A DNA stretch of 64,000 bases from Scytalidium lignicola (taxonomy: Eukaryota > Ascomycota > Leotiomycetes), in NCBI GenBank assembly GCA_002812745.2, contig NCSJ02000150.1, positions 1-64,000 on the forward strand. The letters run 5' to 3'. Shown here one piece after another: positions 31,575-42,056 of the stretch (positions are counted from its first letter, which is position 1; each line of letters opens with the position of its first letter). The translations under genes and the position numbers were made by a program. Under the pieces are notes generated by a model. That model was not told the DNA's origin and did no database searches. It worked only from the letters and a program-made list of their open reading frames with translations.

Positions 31575-33285
31575 TCAGTGACATTGTCCACAAAAAGAGA
31601 CGTTGAATGAGTCGAAACCACCTACAAACCATGGCCCTAAATCCGCTATTGTCCGAGCACCTAAAAGTTTCAGGCACCTTTCCATTTCGTCCTGCAGAAC
31701 TAGCCAGAAAAAGAAAATCCCGGACATCAGCGTTATCTGATTCGCCGTCATGAGACTGATCGTAGCTTATGGGAATACTTACTCTCAAAAACTCTCTCAA
31801 CGCCTCTTTTACCGCCTGCCGCTAAGCCCCATAGTGGCAGCCTCCCAATACCAACCCCTTTAGCACCCAAGCACAGTGCCTTGACGATATCCGTACCTCT
31901 TTTTATACCACCATCAACCCAAATATCTATTTTTTCAAAAACCTCAGGGCAATATTTTCGTATTTCCAATAGCGTATGTACAGCAGGTGGCGCAGTATCT
32001 ACCCCTCTCCCGCCATGGTTAGAGAGAATAATTACCCGTACCTTGTCCGCATGCCGCGCTGCTAACAAAGCATCCTCATACGTCTGTACTCCCTTAAGAA
32101 CAATGGGCAAGTCTGTTTTTTCTACCAGCCACGGTAGCGTAGTTTCCCAAGTCAAGTCAGCCGCCGTACCTGCAAAGAGCTGCTGACCGATGCCTCCTTT
32201 CGCAACAGGCGGACTTTGGACATCATCTCCTGCCTTGATGCTAAACCCACCTTCAAACTGCATACGCTCGTCGAGCTCACGCTTGCCAGGCCATGGTGCG
32301 TCGAGTGTCAGAACAAGAAATTTGTAATATTTTCGCATTTCCGGCCTTGAAATGCGCTCTAGCATGGCTTCACTCTTCTGCAGGTTATTCTGGACATAGA
32401 GCTGCCAACCAAACACCTGTCCCTTTGGAGCATCACGCACTACTTGCTCGGGTGTCATTGACGCGTTGTTACTGACAATCTGCACAGCGCCAAAACGGCT
32501 GATCCCCTGTGCAATACCCCATTCCCCATCTGAGTGCGCGAGCCGTGCCATGGCTGTTGGACTCGCATATAGAGGCGTTCCGACCTTTTGACCGAACAAA
32601 GAAGTGGATGTATCGCAAGCAACACAATTCACAAACACTCGTGGACGGAGCAAGATACTCCTGTAGACACTATTATTGATAGACTTGGAAATCATGTCAT
32701 CGCTCGCAGAGAAATAGTAAGCCCAGGCCTTTCTGGTAAGCAATTTAGTTGCTACAAACTCAAAATCATCCATGTTCAGAAGTGTTTCGAGTCGGACAAC
32801 TTGCTCTTGATCCTGTTTAATAATATCGACTTTGTTTAATGCATACTAATCAGTTGAGCTGCCTTGGGTAACAGTTCCAACTACTGCTTCGGGTCCGAGG
32901 TTTTCTTCTATTATTCCAGATGCATGAATGGGTTCGAACTCGCTAGTTGCATCACGGCCGGCAAGTCTGAGGATACTATTAGGACCACCTGGGTGTTCAG
33001 AGAGGAAGTTGGTCAAATCATAGACTTTCCGGTACAAAATCACCCAACATGATTCTGTCGTATTGTGTTTTAGAACTATGAAGAGCGATGATTAGCTTCT
33101 GCTTGTGAGATTTAAACTCCTGGGGAAAACCAACCTTCTACAGGGTCAAACTTCTCATTCCAACCCCCGATTACGGAAGCAAACTCGCCAGGTCCAATGC
33201 CGCATGCTTTGGATAAGTATTTGCTTTTCCAGGGGCTAGGTGGCGTCAAGAATTGTCCGCGAATATTCCGTTTGTGATGACTGTT
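31575..33285 (-). CDS. Cytochrome b5-FMN 2-hydroxyacid dehydrogenase (L-lactate dehydrogenase/cytochrome b2-like)
   Basis: The N-terminal heme domain reads '[50 protein letters not shown]', with HPGG and the second heme His in 'IHASG'. The FMN domain follows after an intron (about 32775-32850): '[10 protein letters not shown]', '[24 protein letters not shown]', '[14 protein letters not shown]', '[12 protein letters not shown]', the substrate/active-site '[21 protein letters not shown]' (catalytic His), and '[25 protein letters not shown]'. An intron near 31715-31795 gives the C-terminus '[24 protein letters not shown]', with stop TGA at 31575-31577. The family oxidises L-lactate or other 2-hydroxyacids, usually passing electrons to cytochrome c in mitochondria. 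No targeting peptide is visible: the N-terminal exon (33135-33285, joined by a 59-base intron) is an open frame with no ATG, so the true start is unresolved. Confidence 0.88.
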
Positions 33286-34290
33286 CTAAATCTATCCCCA
33301 GCAATAGTCTACATTATCTCAACTATGTAGTGTGAGAATTGATGCCGTTGAAGAGAGTCACCCCTGTTTAAACCTATGAGGCAGCGTGTTTTGAAGTTCA
33401 TAATTGCACCGCTATTAGTCCGCCCCCTCTAGTCCACGTCGCGTGCACGCAACCCCACGATTTATATCACAGGTGGAGTCTATAGGATTAGCTATCAACT
33501 AGCTAGCTATAAATAAATCGTGGAGGAGCGTTCGAGACTTTAGTTTCTCCGGGATTGTCCGTGTCTTGTTGGCGCTTTGTTCCTCCGAACGGCGGCTATT
33601 ACTCGTGACTAGAATATGACCCACAATTTATACTAGAAACGTTACCCATGATGAAAAAATATATATCCACGGGGTTTGAGAATTTGTCTTACGTTTCTTA
33701 AGAACAGCATGCTAAGCCCGTCTTCCTAGTGACTTTTCCGTGCCTGTAACCTTCTGCACTATCTACTTGAAACTAACTGTGCAGGCAACTTAAGGGTAGC
33801 TACTATCTGTCTAAAGGTTTGGTAAACGTATTTTCATGAAAACCCCCACGGGCTACTATCAACAATTTCTGGCCACAAGTCTTGAATTTGTTATCCATGA
33901 TTGTGCGGGGAGCTTCAACTAAGTACTGCTTTAGTTTAGAAGTGAATCTTGCCGAAGAACTTCCGAGCATTTCAAAAGAACCCGCCACGCTCATCTCCCG
34001 TGGGATTATGGGAAGATTCAGCATCAATCTACGTATATAATGTCATGTTATACAATCCAGATCCTATTTAGACGCCCATCCTTTCCCAATACTAACGATT
34101 CCATGAAAATATTTTTCGACAGTATCTTTTACACTTCTTTTATATTCAAGTCTAATTTACTGTAGGCTTTTAAGTCCCACGTCCCCCATCCGGTTTAGTA
34201 GGCTAGTAATTCTTTGTGAGCACACCCAAAACTATAAGACCATCAATAACGAAGTTTCTGCTTTCAACATCCTCTTTCGCTTCTAAAACA
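33286..34290. promoter_or_regulatory. Divergent upstream region of FMN dehydrogenase and aldolase
   Basis: About 1 kb between divergent genes. It includes a hairpin: CCCACGATTTAT at 33454-33465 with its complement ATAAATCGTGG at 33514-33524. The spacer holds several CTAGCT-like palindromes. No gene is recognised; the minus frame at 33803-34027 is not family-like. Confidence 0.35.
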
Positions 34291-35256
34291 ATGGAAACCC
34301 AGTCTATGTCCCGGCCGCTCGTCCCCGGAGTATACGTCCCAACTACATGTTTCTTTACAAAGGATAGGGAGGATGTAGACATTAGCACTATTGCAAAGCA
34401 TGCAGTGCGACTTGCTCGAGTAGGTGTGACCGGCGTAGCTACTCAAGGATCCAATGGGGAAGCTGTCCATCTAACACGTTCAGAACGGCAACTAGTTACT
34501 GCCACGACTAGACGTGCATTAGATAACAATGGCTTTGGGAATATGCCTATCATTGTTGGATGCGGAGCCCAGAGCACTCATGAAACTATTCGACATTGTC
34601 GGGATGCACATGAGGCGGGTGGTGATTATGCACTAATCTTGCCCCCGTCCTACTATGCGTCACTCTTTGCGCCTGCAGCTGAAACCCTTCTGGACTATTT
34701 CACAGTCGTGGCCAATAGATCACCAATTCCACTCATATTACATAACTTTCCGCTCGTGGCTAGCGGTCTAGATCTATCATCTGATGTTATCATCAAGATT
34801 GCTCAACATCCTAATATTCTGGGTGTCAAATTAACTTGCGGTAACTTGGGGAAGCTCAATAGAGTAGTAAATGGAACTCGCAGCCTACAAGTTGGTCCCC
34901 ATAATCGACAATTCTTGGTCTTTTCTGGGTCGGCAGAATCACTCCTTCAATCGCTCGCTGGAGGTGGACATGGGGTTATTGGAGGGCTAGCTAATATAGC
35001 CCCTAAAGCCTGTGTCAAGGTCATGGAACTCTATCAGCAGGGGAAAATATCAGAAGCTCAGGAAATACAAGCTGTAGTATCCAATGGAGACTGGGCAGCG
35101 ATTCAAGGCGGAATTGTTGGGGTAAAAGCGGGATTACAAGGTTGGGTAGGTTATGGTGGCTATGCGCGAAGTCCACTTCCTAAGCCAACTGAGGATGAGG
35201 CTGTTAGATGGACTGAAGCATTCCGGGATCTGATGATCTTAGAAGTGACAATGTAG
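34291..35256 (+). CDS. DHDPS-family aldolase (2-keto-3-deoxy-acid aldolase-like)
   Basis: Single-exon protein of 321 residues starting METQSMSRPLVPGVYVP. It is a class I (Schiff-base) aldolase barrel: 'GVTGVATQGSNGEAVHL', 'MPIIVGCGAQST', the active-site Tyr in 'YALILPPSYYAS', 'LILHNFP' and the Schiff-base Lys in 'ILGVKLTCGNLGKLNR'. 'FSGSAESLLQSLAGGGHGVIGGLANIAP' is the next conserved segment. Close relatives in fungi include GaaC/LGA1, which split 2-keto-3-deoxy sugar acids into pyruvate and an aldehyde; dihydrodipicolinate synthesis is unlikely in a fungus (alpha-aminoadipate lysine pathway, established). The in-frame GTG at 34216 would add 25 residues but is not a normal fungal start. Confidence 0.92.
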   Translation: METQSMSRPLVPGVYVPTTCFFTKDREDVDISTIAKHAVRLARVGVTGVATQGSNGEAVHLTRSERQLVTATTRRALDNNGFGNMPIIVGCGAQSTHETIRHCRDAHEAGGDYALILPPSYYASLFAPAAETLLDYFTVVANRSPIPLILHNFPLVASGLDLSSDVIIKIAQHPNILGVKLTCGNLGKLNRVVNGTRSLQVGPHNRQFLVFSGSAESLLQSLAGGGHGVIGGLANIAPKACVKVMELYQQGKISEAQEIQAVVSNGDWAAIQGGIVGVKAGLQGWVGYGGYARSPLPKPTEDEAVRWTEAFRDLMILEVTM

Positions 35257-35826
35257 CATATAACTCTACCATGTGACCCAGAATTAAGTTGATGTACAAT
35301 CTAGACTTCTCCTCGAAGCTACAACACCAAATGAAGAAGCCGTTTTCAAATCACTTAAAACTAGCAGTATGGGAAAGTATTGGTACCTCTTGGTGTATCA
35401 AAACTGCCACTGACTCTGCTCTCTTGAGAAAATAGTGATGTCAAGCATGTCTAGCATGTCTAGCCTGTCTACTGTAAAAATAATCATATGCGCGAACTAA
35501 CCCACGAAGGGCCACGCCTCTTCTATGTACCTCACTACATTCCCTTATTCAGTCCCTTTCACCGACCATTAATACCAATTATAGTGAGCAAACGACAAAT
35601 CTCTTAACAAGGTAAAAACTTAATCGACCATAGCAAATGCGATTGTGATTAACTACAAGCTAGCTAGTCCCTATAAACTGAGGACATCACCAGCTCAAAG
35701 CAAAACGTATTGGTTAAGGGACATATATTAATAGTTTCAGTTGATGATGAAAGATATCTCGCATAAAATGTAAGCAAAAATATCTCATGACTTAATACAG
35801 TAATAATCAATCAACATGAAATTTAT
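35257..35826. other. Convergent intergenic region
   Basis: About 570 bases between the aldolase and the sugar porter, 3' to both. A short CATGTCTAG triplet repeat lies at about 35448-35470. No gene seen. Confidence 0.4.
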
Positions 35827-37425
35827 CTACCCAACTACTTCCTCGTGATGCGCACGTATAGATTTTTTCTCTTGATGAGCCAACACATCCTCCTCGCCGG
35901 CGTTGATAACCTGTTTCTCAAACAGATCATTCCTAACCGCCGTCTTGCCATCGAAGATGATGCCTACCTCCTCCAACGTTCTCTTCGACGTCTCAGGATA
36001 AGTGAAATAGACCATCGCAATCTCCAAGACAATAATCACATCGATGATAACGTAGTACTTCCACCCAATATTCTTCAATGCAACAGGGTTGAGATAGTTA
36101 AATCCAGTAATAGTTGCCTGCACGAGAAGGTTCTGCGTGCAGATCAACTTGGAACGGATCTCGTAACTCATACACTCGACGGTATAACCAGTCAGGATTC
36201 CGTTCCAAGTTGAGGCGTAGAAGGCATTATATATGAAGATGAATGCGATAACGGCGATACCGGCACCGTGGTTTCCGTGCAGGACGTAGACGGCATTGCA
36301 GATTGTCCAGGGGAGGAAGCCACAAAAGAGCATACCGGTCAAAGAGGTCAACATCATGGGTCTGCGTCCGAATTTATCAATGACGAATGCACCCCAGAAC
36401 GCCCAACACATGTTCCACATGGTTAAACAGCCGTTTATGATGGATTGGGTACGAGGATTTGTGACCCCGACACCTCTGAGAATCACAACGAGGTAGTATC
36501 CGATTAGGGTCTGTCCGGATGCCTGGCTGGCAATGGAGCAGCTGAAGACAATCCAGGTTCGGTATCGGTTGCCTCTCGTCCGGAAGAGATCAAGCCACCC
36601 TGAGCGATCATTCTCCCTCTCTAGAGCAAGGGTTTGTTTTATCTCGTTGTATTCAAATGTAGCAAGAGGATCGGTCTCGTCGCCTCCACAGTGGTTTTGA
36701 ACCAGGATTTTGTATGCCTCCTCGTCCTTACCCTTAGAAATGAGCCAGCGAGGGGATTCGGGAACGAACCATGTCAAGGTGATGGAGATCAAGGATGGAA
36801 ACATCTGAATAAGCGAGACACTGCGCCAACTCCAATCACTATTGATGGTCAGTGTGCCAAGCGTAATCCACGCTGCAATCGTGGCACCGAAGTAGTAAAG
36901 GGTATTGAGCAATGTGGATAGCTGGGCTCGGTGGGTAGGATGGCTAAGTTCCGACACCAACATAGGTGCAGCAGTATACTCAAAGCTGAGGCCCATACCA
37001 ATGATAGCACGAGCACTGGCGAACATGGCGATGCTCTTAGCAAAGGACTGTAAGAATACGCCAAGGATAATAATGACTGCGCCTATGACGATGGTGAGTT
37101 TTCGGCCAATCCTCTCCACGAGCCACCAGAGGAAGAACTGGGCGACGACGCTACCAAGACCTTGTGTGCCATTGAAAATTCCGAGCTGATATCCGGATGG
37201 ATGGTGGAAGTAGGATTGCCAGTAGGTAAGCGTCTGCATGCCGTTCATGATACTGCCATCAAGACCATTGGTAGCCTGGACGATGAGAACGACGGTGAGC
37301 CAAGCATAGAGGTGTCGAAGGTGAGGGTATTGGTACCAGGGACGGTCTAAGAGTTTCTGCACATCGATTGTGGTCTCAGCTCCCTCTCTAGTGCCAGCCA
37401 CGATTTGATTATGAGGGGACGCCAT
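35827..37425 (-). CDS. MFS sugar porter
   Basis: Single-exon protein of 532 residues with 12 predicted membrane segments. Sugar-porter signatures are all present: 'ERIGRKLTIVIGA' after TM2, 'RAIIGMGLSFEYTAAPMLVSEL', 'PESPRWLISKG' before the central loop, 'DKFGRRPMMLTSL' after TM8, and 'YPETSKRTLEEVG' at the C-terminus. Such proteins are proton-coupled hexose, pentose, disaccharide or sugar-acid importers in the plasma membrane. The neighbouring genes make a deoxysugar or sugar-acid substrate plausible, but specificity cannot be read from sequence. Confidence 0.93.
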   Translation of the reverse strand: MASPHNQIVAGTREGAETTIDVQKLLDRPWYQYPHLRHLYAWLTVVLIVQATNGLDGSIMNGMQTLTYWQSYFHHPSGYQLGIFNGTQGLGSVVAQFFLWWLVERIGRKLTIVIGAVIIILGVFLQSFAKSIAMFASARAIIGMGLSFEYTAAPMLVSELSHPTHRAQLSTLLNTLYYFGATIAAWITLGTLTINSDWSWRSVSLIQMFPSLISITLTWFVPESPRWLISKGKDEEAYKILVQNHCGGDETDPLATFEYNEIKQTLALERENDRSGWLDLFRTRGNRYRTWIVFSCSIASQASGQTLIGYYLVVILRGVGVTNPRTQSIINGCLTMWNMCWAFWGAFVIDKFGRRPMMLTSLTGMLFCGFLPWTICNAVYVLHGNHGAGIAVIAFIFIYNAFYASTWNGILTGYTVECMSYEIRSKLICTQNLLVQATITGFNYLNPVALKNIGWKYYVIIDVIIVLEIAMVYFTYPETSKRTLEEVGIIFDGKTAVRNDLFEKQVINAGEEDVLAHQEKKSIRAHHEEVVG

Positions 37426-39305
37426 AGCTGGGAGCTAGGAATTGGAAGTTCGCTATAGAAAGCGCTGTAACGATTTTTCTTTTTCTCAGCACCGCTTGAG
37501 TGAAGGAGGAAAAGGAGCGAAGTCAAGCAAATCCTTAGGCTTGGGATACCTAGGTAATTATCATCATAGCAGGAAATGTGCATGGTTTAAGAAGGCATTT
37601 ACCTCCAAGGATACAGAATGCGGGGAATTAGGGGTGCGAAGAGATGGCTTTCGTCTCTGTTCTTTAGGCTAAAGTGGCCTTGTGGATAGTATAACCTGGG
37701 GTTGATAACGGAACCGGGGAAGGAAAGCCATGGAGGTGGCTGGGAATGGGGAACGGCAGAGAGAGCAAGAGCTGTAGTAGTGACATGATTATTGGAACCA
37801 CAACCTCGGGAGGTGGGATAAGACATTGGGGTAGAGCCGATGCCCCCTAGATGGGACTGGGGAAGGCTAGGGTACTTACGTACCAGAAGCAGGCAAGTGT
37901 CTCATGCAACCCCGGGTGGCCGTGTTGCTGGGGTTTGACCGAGTGGGATCGACATTGTTGGGCGAATTGACCAAGGGAAACGTGCTTTTCTGAACCTCGA
38001 AAGCCACGACAGATCACGCACTCATCAGCCGTTAGAAGGAACCTTTCAGGCTAAATGACAAGAGACATGTTGGATGAGTGGGAAGATAATCATGACCAGT
38101 TCATGTCGAGGATTGCCCGGTTTTGCTATATTCCGAGCATAGGGAAAGCATGCTGCCGCGGCTCTGTCCCGGTGTCTTAATTACCCGATGCCATTTCGAG
38201 GAGAAGGAGCACGGTAATGATGGGCTGATGGTGTTGAAACCACGCTGCTGGAAAGTACAAAAGGTTGTAGGATGATCATGCAGTAAAAGAAGTGAGAATG
38301 GAGCCATCTTCGAATACAGAACAGTACCATATGCTCCTGGATCGGAAATGGGCTGGTGAGTTGAAGTGCGAATTAGCACCTAAGTCTCGCAAGTCGGAAA
38401 GTTTCCTGGGTCATAAATCATTAGACCAGCCGAGCGACGGAAGGGAGACGGAAGGGAGGCGGCAAGCTAGAAAGTGGCGGTTTCGCGGAGTCACGGAGTA
38501 GTGCCGTAACTTTCGTCTTGCGCAGGATACCGGAAGTACTATACCTTCCGTACGGTACTGTACTGTAGATGAGGAGATACATTGTAGCACGTGCACGAAG
38601 AAGCTCAGCAGCCGGGGAAAATCCTGGGGAAGACGATGGGGGGTAACTTAACTACGGTAGCACTGCCGAGAAACTACAGTACCGGTACCGTGACATGCGT
38701 GAGTCCCTCCTTCCGGGTGTGGTGGGATGTGATGACGCTTGCGCCACAACGCTTGCGCCACAGCGTGCTGAAGTTGCAATAGGATTTAGCGAGCGTGGGT
38801 GCCGAGAAAAAGGGAAGAGAGATTTCCCCTCTCGACTCCGTACCTAATACCGTACTGTACTGTAATAATTAATGTAAGGCCACCACCCTGAAGTCACATA
38901 TGAAGCCACACATGGAGCCACGGGTCAAGCCACTCCTCAAAGTCACTTCATCATCTCTCTTCCTCGTCTTCACGGAATGGCATTTAGCCTAAATCCACGC
39001 CCGCGTAATTCCTCGACACTCCCCCGTTTTGGGTTGCGCCAATGGACGCGCCCNAAACACGCGAATCACCCGAAATGGCAACCCCCCGCAGCACATCCCA
39101 CTATCGTCATCGATAGCTTCGATTTATTCTTCTCAGACACAGCAGAAAATTAAGGTGGTGACTGCCTGCATCTGTCGACCGCTTTCTTTCTCTCACCACT
39201 CATCCTTCTTTTTTTCTGTTTTCTTTCCCCCGCTTGAAACTTGTTACGGGTCTCATACGTACGTAGAACTGCCCAGCAAGAAACACCACTACACATACTA
39301 TAACC
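37426..39305. promoter_or_regulatory. Long divergent upstream region of sugar porter and Gfo/Idh gene
   Basis: 1.9 kb without a recognised gene. It holds a tandem pair of ACGCTTGCGCCACA at 38735-38762, two separate GTAC-rich blocks with TACTGTACTGTA at 38557-38567 and about 38853-38864, and repeats of AAGCCAC around 38880-38940. A CT-rich tract precedes the Gfo/Idh ATG, which is common in Aspergillus promoters. The N at 39054 follows a C-run. Confidence 0.4.
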
Positions 39306-40576
39306 ATGGCTCGCCCCATCAACGTTGGCATCGTTGGCTATGGCTTTTCCACCAGGTGCTTCAATCTGCCCTTCATTCTTCCAAATCCAGATCTGAAGGT
39401 GTACGCCTTCTTACAACGTGCCCCTGCCCCAGCTGACAAATCTGCTGTCGAGCCAGGAAAGCACTGCACGGTTGACTACCCAAACGCGAAGCATTACCAG
39501 ACATCCGATGAATTCTTTGCTGACCCCGAGATTGAACTGGTTGTTGTCTGCACCAAGCATGACAGCCATGCTGATTTTGCTGAGAAGGCCTTGAAGGCTA
39601 ACAAGCATGGTAAGCAGGGTCCTTTTCGATGAAGGACGCGCTTGCGTTCAAAATACCTTACTGATATTCTTGTCCCAGTTGTTGTTGAGAAATGCTTCAC
39701 AGTTACCACTGAAGAAGCAGACCGAGTCCTCGAGGCTGCCAAGCACACCGATAAGATATTAACAGTCTTCCAAAGTAGGTATTTGTTTCCCAACATTTTT
39801 CTTCCTTCCCCCCTGTATAATAGCTAAGTATTAACATCTTAGACCGACGTTACGATTCCGATTTCCGAACCCTCCAGCACCTCGTTCAACAAAAGGCCTT
39901 CGGACAGGTTACCGAATGCGAAATTCATTACGATGTCGACTTCCCACCCTGGATGCAGTCTTGGAAATCTCCAGGTTACCGCCCCGGCGACGGCATGATG
40001 TTTGGTCTGGGCAGCCACACCATCGACCAAGCTCTCCTCCTCTTCGGTCGCCCAGCCAGTGTCACCGGCTTGTACCGCGCCCTGCGTGGTATTGAGAGTA
40101 AGACTGATGACGCATTTACCATAATTCTACAATATTCGGGTGATCAAAAAAACCTGGTGGTCACGGTGAAGACCAGCGTTGTTACGACAATGCAATACCC
40201 ACTGAAATATTTCATCCGCGGTTACGATGGTTCCTTTATGAAATTCGGCGATGATAAGCAAGAGACGCAAACATTTGCGGGCGAAACACCTCTAACACCA
40301 GGTTTTGGCGTCGAGCCTGAAGCTACATGGGGATTATTAACAACCAAGTCCAAGATCCACGAGAACCAGGAGAAGGATGAGCGGACGGGACATTATGTAG
40401 GCAAGTTCCCGAGCTTGAAGGGGGAGTACACCAAGTATTACACAGATTTGGTGAAGGCCATCCGAGGAGAGCAGGAGCTGTATGTGAAGCCTGAGCTGGC
40501 GAGAGATGGCATTAGGATTATTGAGCTGGCTAGAGAAAGTGCTGATAAGGGTGTGACGTTGCCTTTCCCCTCATAG
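39306..40576 (+). CDS. Gfo/Idh/MocA family oxidoreductase
   Basis: Three exons: 39306-39609, 39678-39774 and 39843-40576, joined by GT-AG introns of 68 bases each that restore 'ALKANKH-VVVEK' and 'LTVFQ-NRRYDSDF'. The N-terminal Rossmann fold is 'VGIVGYGFSTRCFNLPFI'. The usual EKP motif appears as 'VEKCFT', with Cys in place of Pro. The C-terminal dehydrogenase domain contains 'GDGMMFGLGSHTIDQALLLFG'. The family oxidises or reduces sugars, inositols and bile pigments with NAD(P). It may serve the sugar pathway suggested by the nearby porter and GH95 enzyme, but the fungal gene set of this type is large and broadly distributed. Predicted cytosolic, about 378 residues. Confidence 0.93.
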
Positions 40577-41205
40577 TCTCCACCTTTGGTAGCTGCATTT
40601 TTTATGTACAGTACAGTTGAAGACTTCAAACATTAATTTATATTAAAAGCTAAATATCCTTTCTCTATGAATATTTGATGTTTGATGTTATCATTCATTT
40701 CTCTGGCCGGATTTGGAATCATTTTCTGATTAATGTAGCTTTTTTAAGATTCCATTGGTTTTATAAGAGTCTGGATGCTTGTGGTAAGTTGGNTTTTTAT
40801 TATTATGATAGGTCATAACTGTTACATCTATTTCAAATCAATACTAATTTAATCTAATATGTATATAATAAATGTTAAATTGAGCTGAAAATCTCACTGT
40901 AAACAACTCTAACTAATTATNAAAAAGTTGGCGCGCAGTTCATGGTGGAAGCGAAGCTGGACACTGAGAGGAAGTTATTCTGCCGCATCGGAAAAGGCAT
41001 TTGCATCTGACCGCCTGCATAATTGGGCTTAGCTTGCTCAAACCACCACAACAAAGGCAATTTTGGCCAGCCATTCCAACATCTCCAGAAATTGCCCCGA
41101 ATTCAACAAAATCGACTTAAATTTTCCCTCTCAAACCGCACCGTCTTGCGCGAAAGGTCTCAACGTTTGCGATTGTTATTAGTTTCACATACCTCTTAAG
41201 TCATC
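40577..41205. other. Intergenic region
   Basis: 3' flank of the dehydrogenase and promoter of SmE. AT-rich in its first half; N calls at 40793 and 40921, both beside homopolymers. Confidence 0.4.
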
Positions 41206-42056
41206 ATGACTGGTCGCGGCGGAGGAGGCGGTCGCCGGGTTTTACTCCCACCAATGTAAGTCGATCCCGTCTTAGTATCCGAGCTTCTCAATCGCTGTCT
41301 TTTGAAGCTTGATTTACTATTGAATAGGTTAAGTGCTAATAATGTTTTAGTAACATGATCTTTAAGTTGCTCCAAACGGTGAGACCAGTTCCCTCGCTCC
41401 TGTCGACTCGCGCGGGGTTTCGAGAAATATGACGTCGAACGAGCGAGATCTAGCCAAGTGGTAGAGTAGATGTGTATGTGTGTGGTGGAATTCGCATGTG
41501 GGAGGTGCGTTATATGAGCAGTCTGATATTCGCAGGGCTTGGTTGATTCACTGTGTACTGACGGCAAAATGCGGTGCTGTTGAGATTACCATTTTTTACG
41601 CACATATTTGATCTTGGAATGTCCGACGTTGTGTTTCTTGAAACCCTGGCATGGCAGCAAGACAATGCTAGAGGATATCATGGTATTCACATAAACATGT
41701 TGACGTGTTTTGCTAACTGCATTTAGCACGCTACCGTCAGCATCTGGTTGTATGAGCAACTTTCAATCCGCATCGAAGGAAAAATTAGGGTGAGTCTATT
41801 TCGTTTGTTTTGCCGGGGCTGCAGGCTAATTTAGAAAAGGGCTTTGATGAGTTCATGAATCTAGTTATCGATGATGCGGTGGAGGTTGGCCAAATTACCA
41901 AGACAAATTCTGAAGCAACTCGAAGACCATTAGGTACGAGCTAGGATCTATCTCTCATTTCTCTCATAACTACTACGCTTAATACTGACCCTTTCTCCAG
42001 GCCAAATTTTATTGAAGGGTGATAATGTGTCTTTGATTCAGAGCTTGTCAGGTTAG
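41206..42056 (+). CDS. Small nuclear ribonucleoprotein SmE
   Basis: A compact five-exon gene: 41206-41255, 41351-41378, 41727-41789, 41840-41933 and 42001-42056. Translation gives 96 residues: MTGRGGGGGRRVLLPPI, then 'NMIFKLLQTHATVSIWLYEQ', '[20 protein letters not shown]', 'DDAVEVGQI' and 'PLGQILLKGDNVSLIQSLSG'. The Sm1 motif ('[28 protein letters not shown]') and the Sm2 motif ('GQILLKGDNVSLI') are both intact. SmE is a core ring subunit of spliceosomal U1, U2, U4 and U5 snRNPs. All splice sites are GT/AG and all phases agree, which supports the model. The N-terminus is more glycine-rich than in animal SmE. It is an essential gene and unrelated to its neighbours. Confidence 0.95.

Noticed and set aside
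34216..34290. N-terminal extension of the aldolase, mitochondrial-like
   Set aside because: It would need a GTG start; the ATG at 34291 gives the normal family N-terminus.
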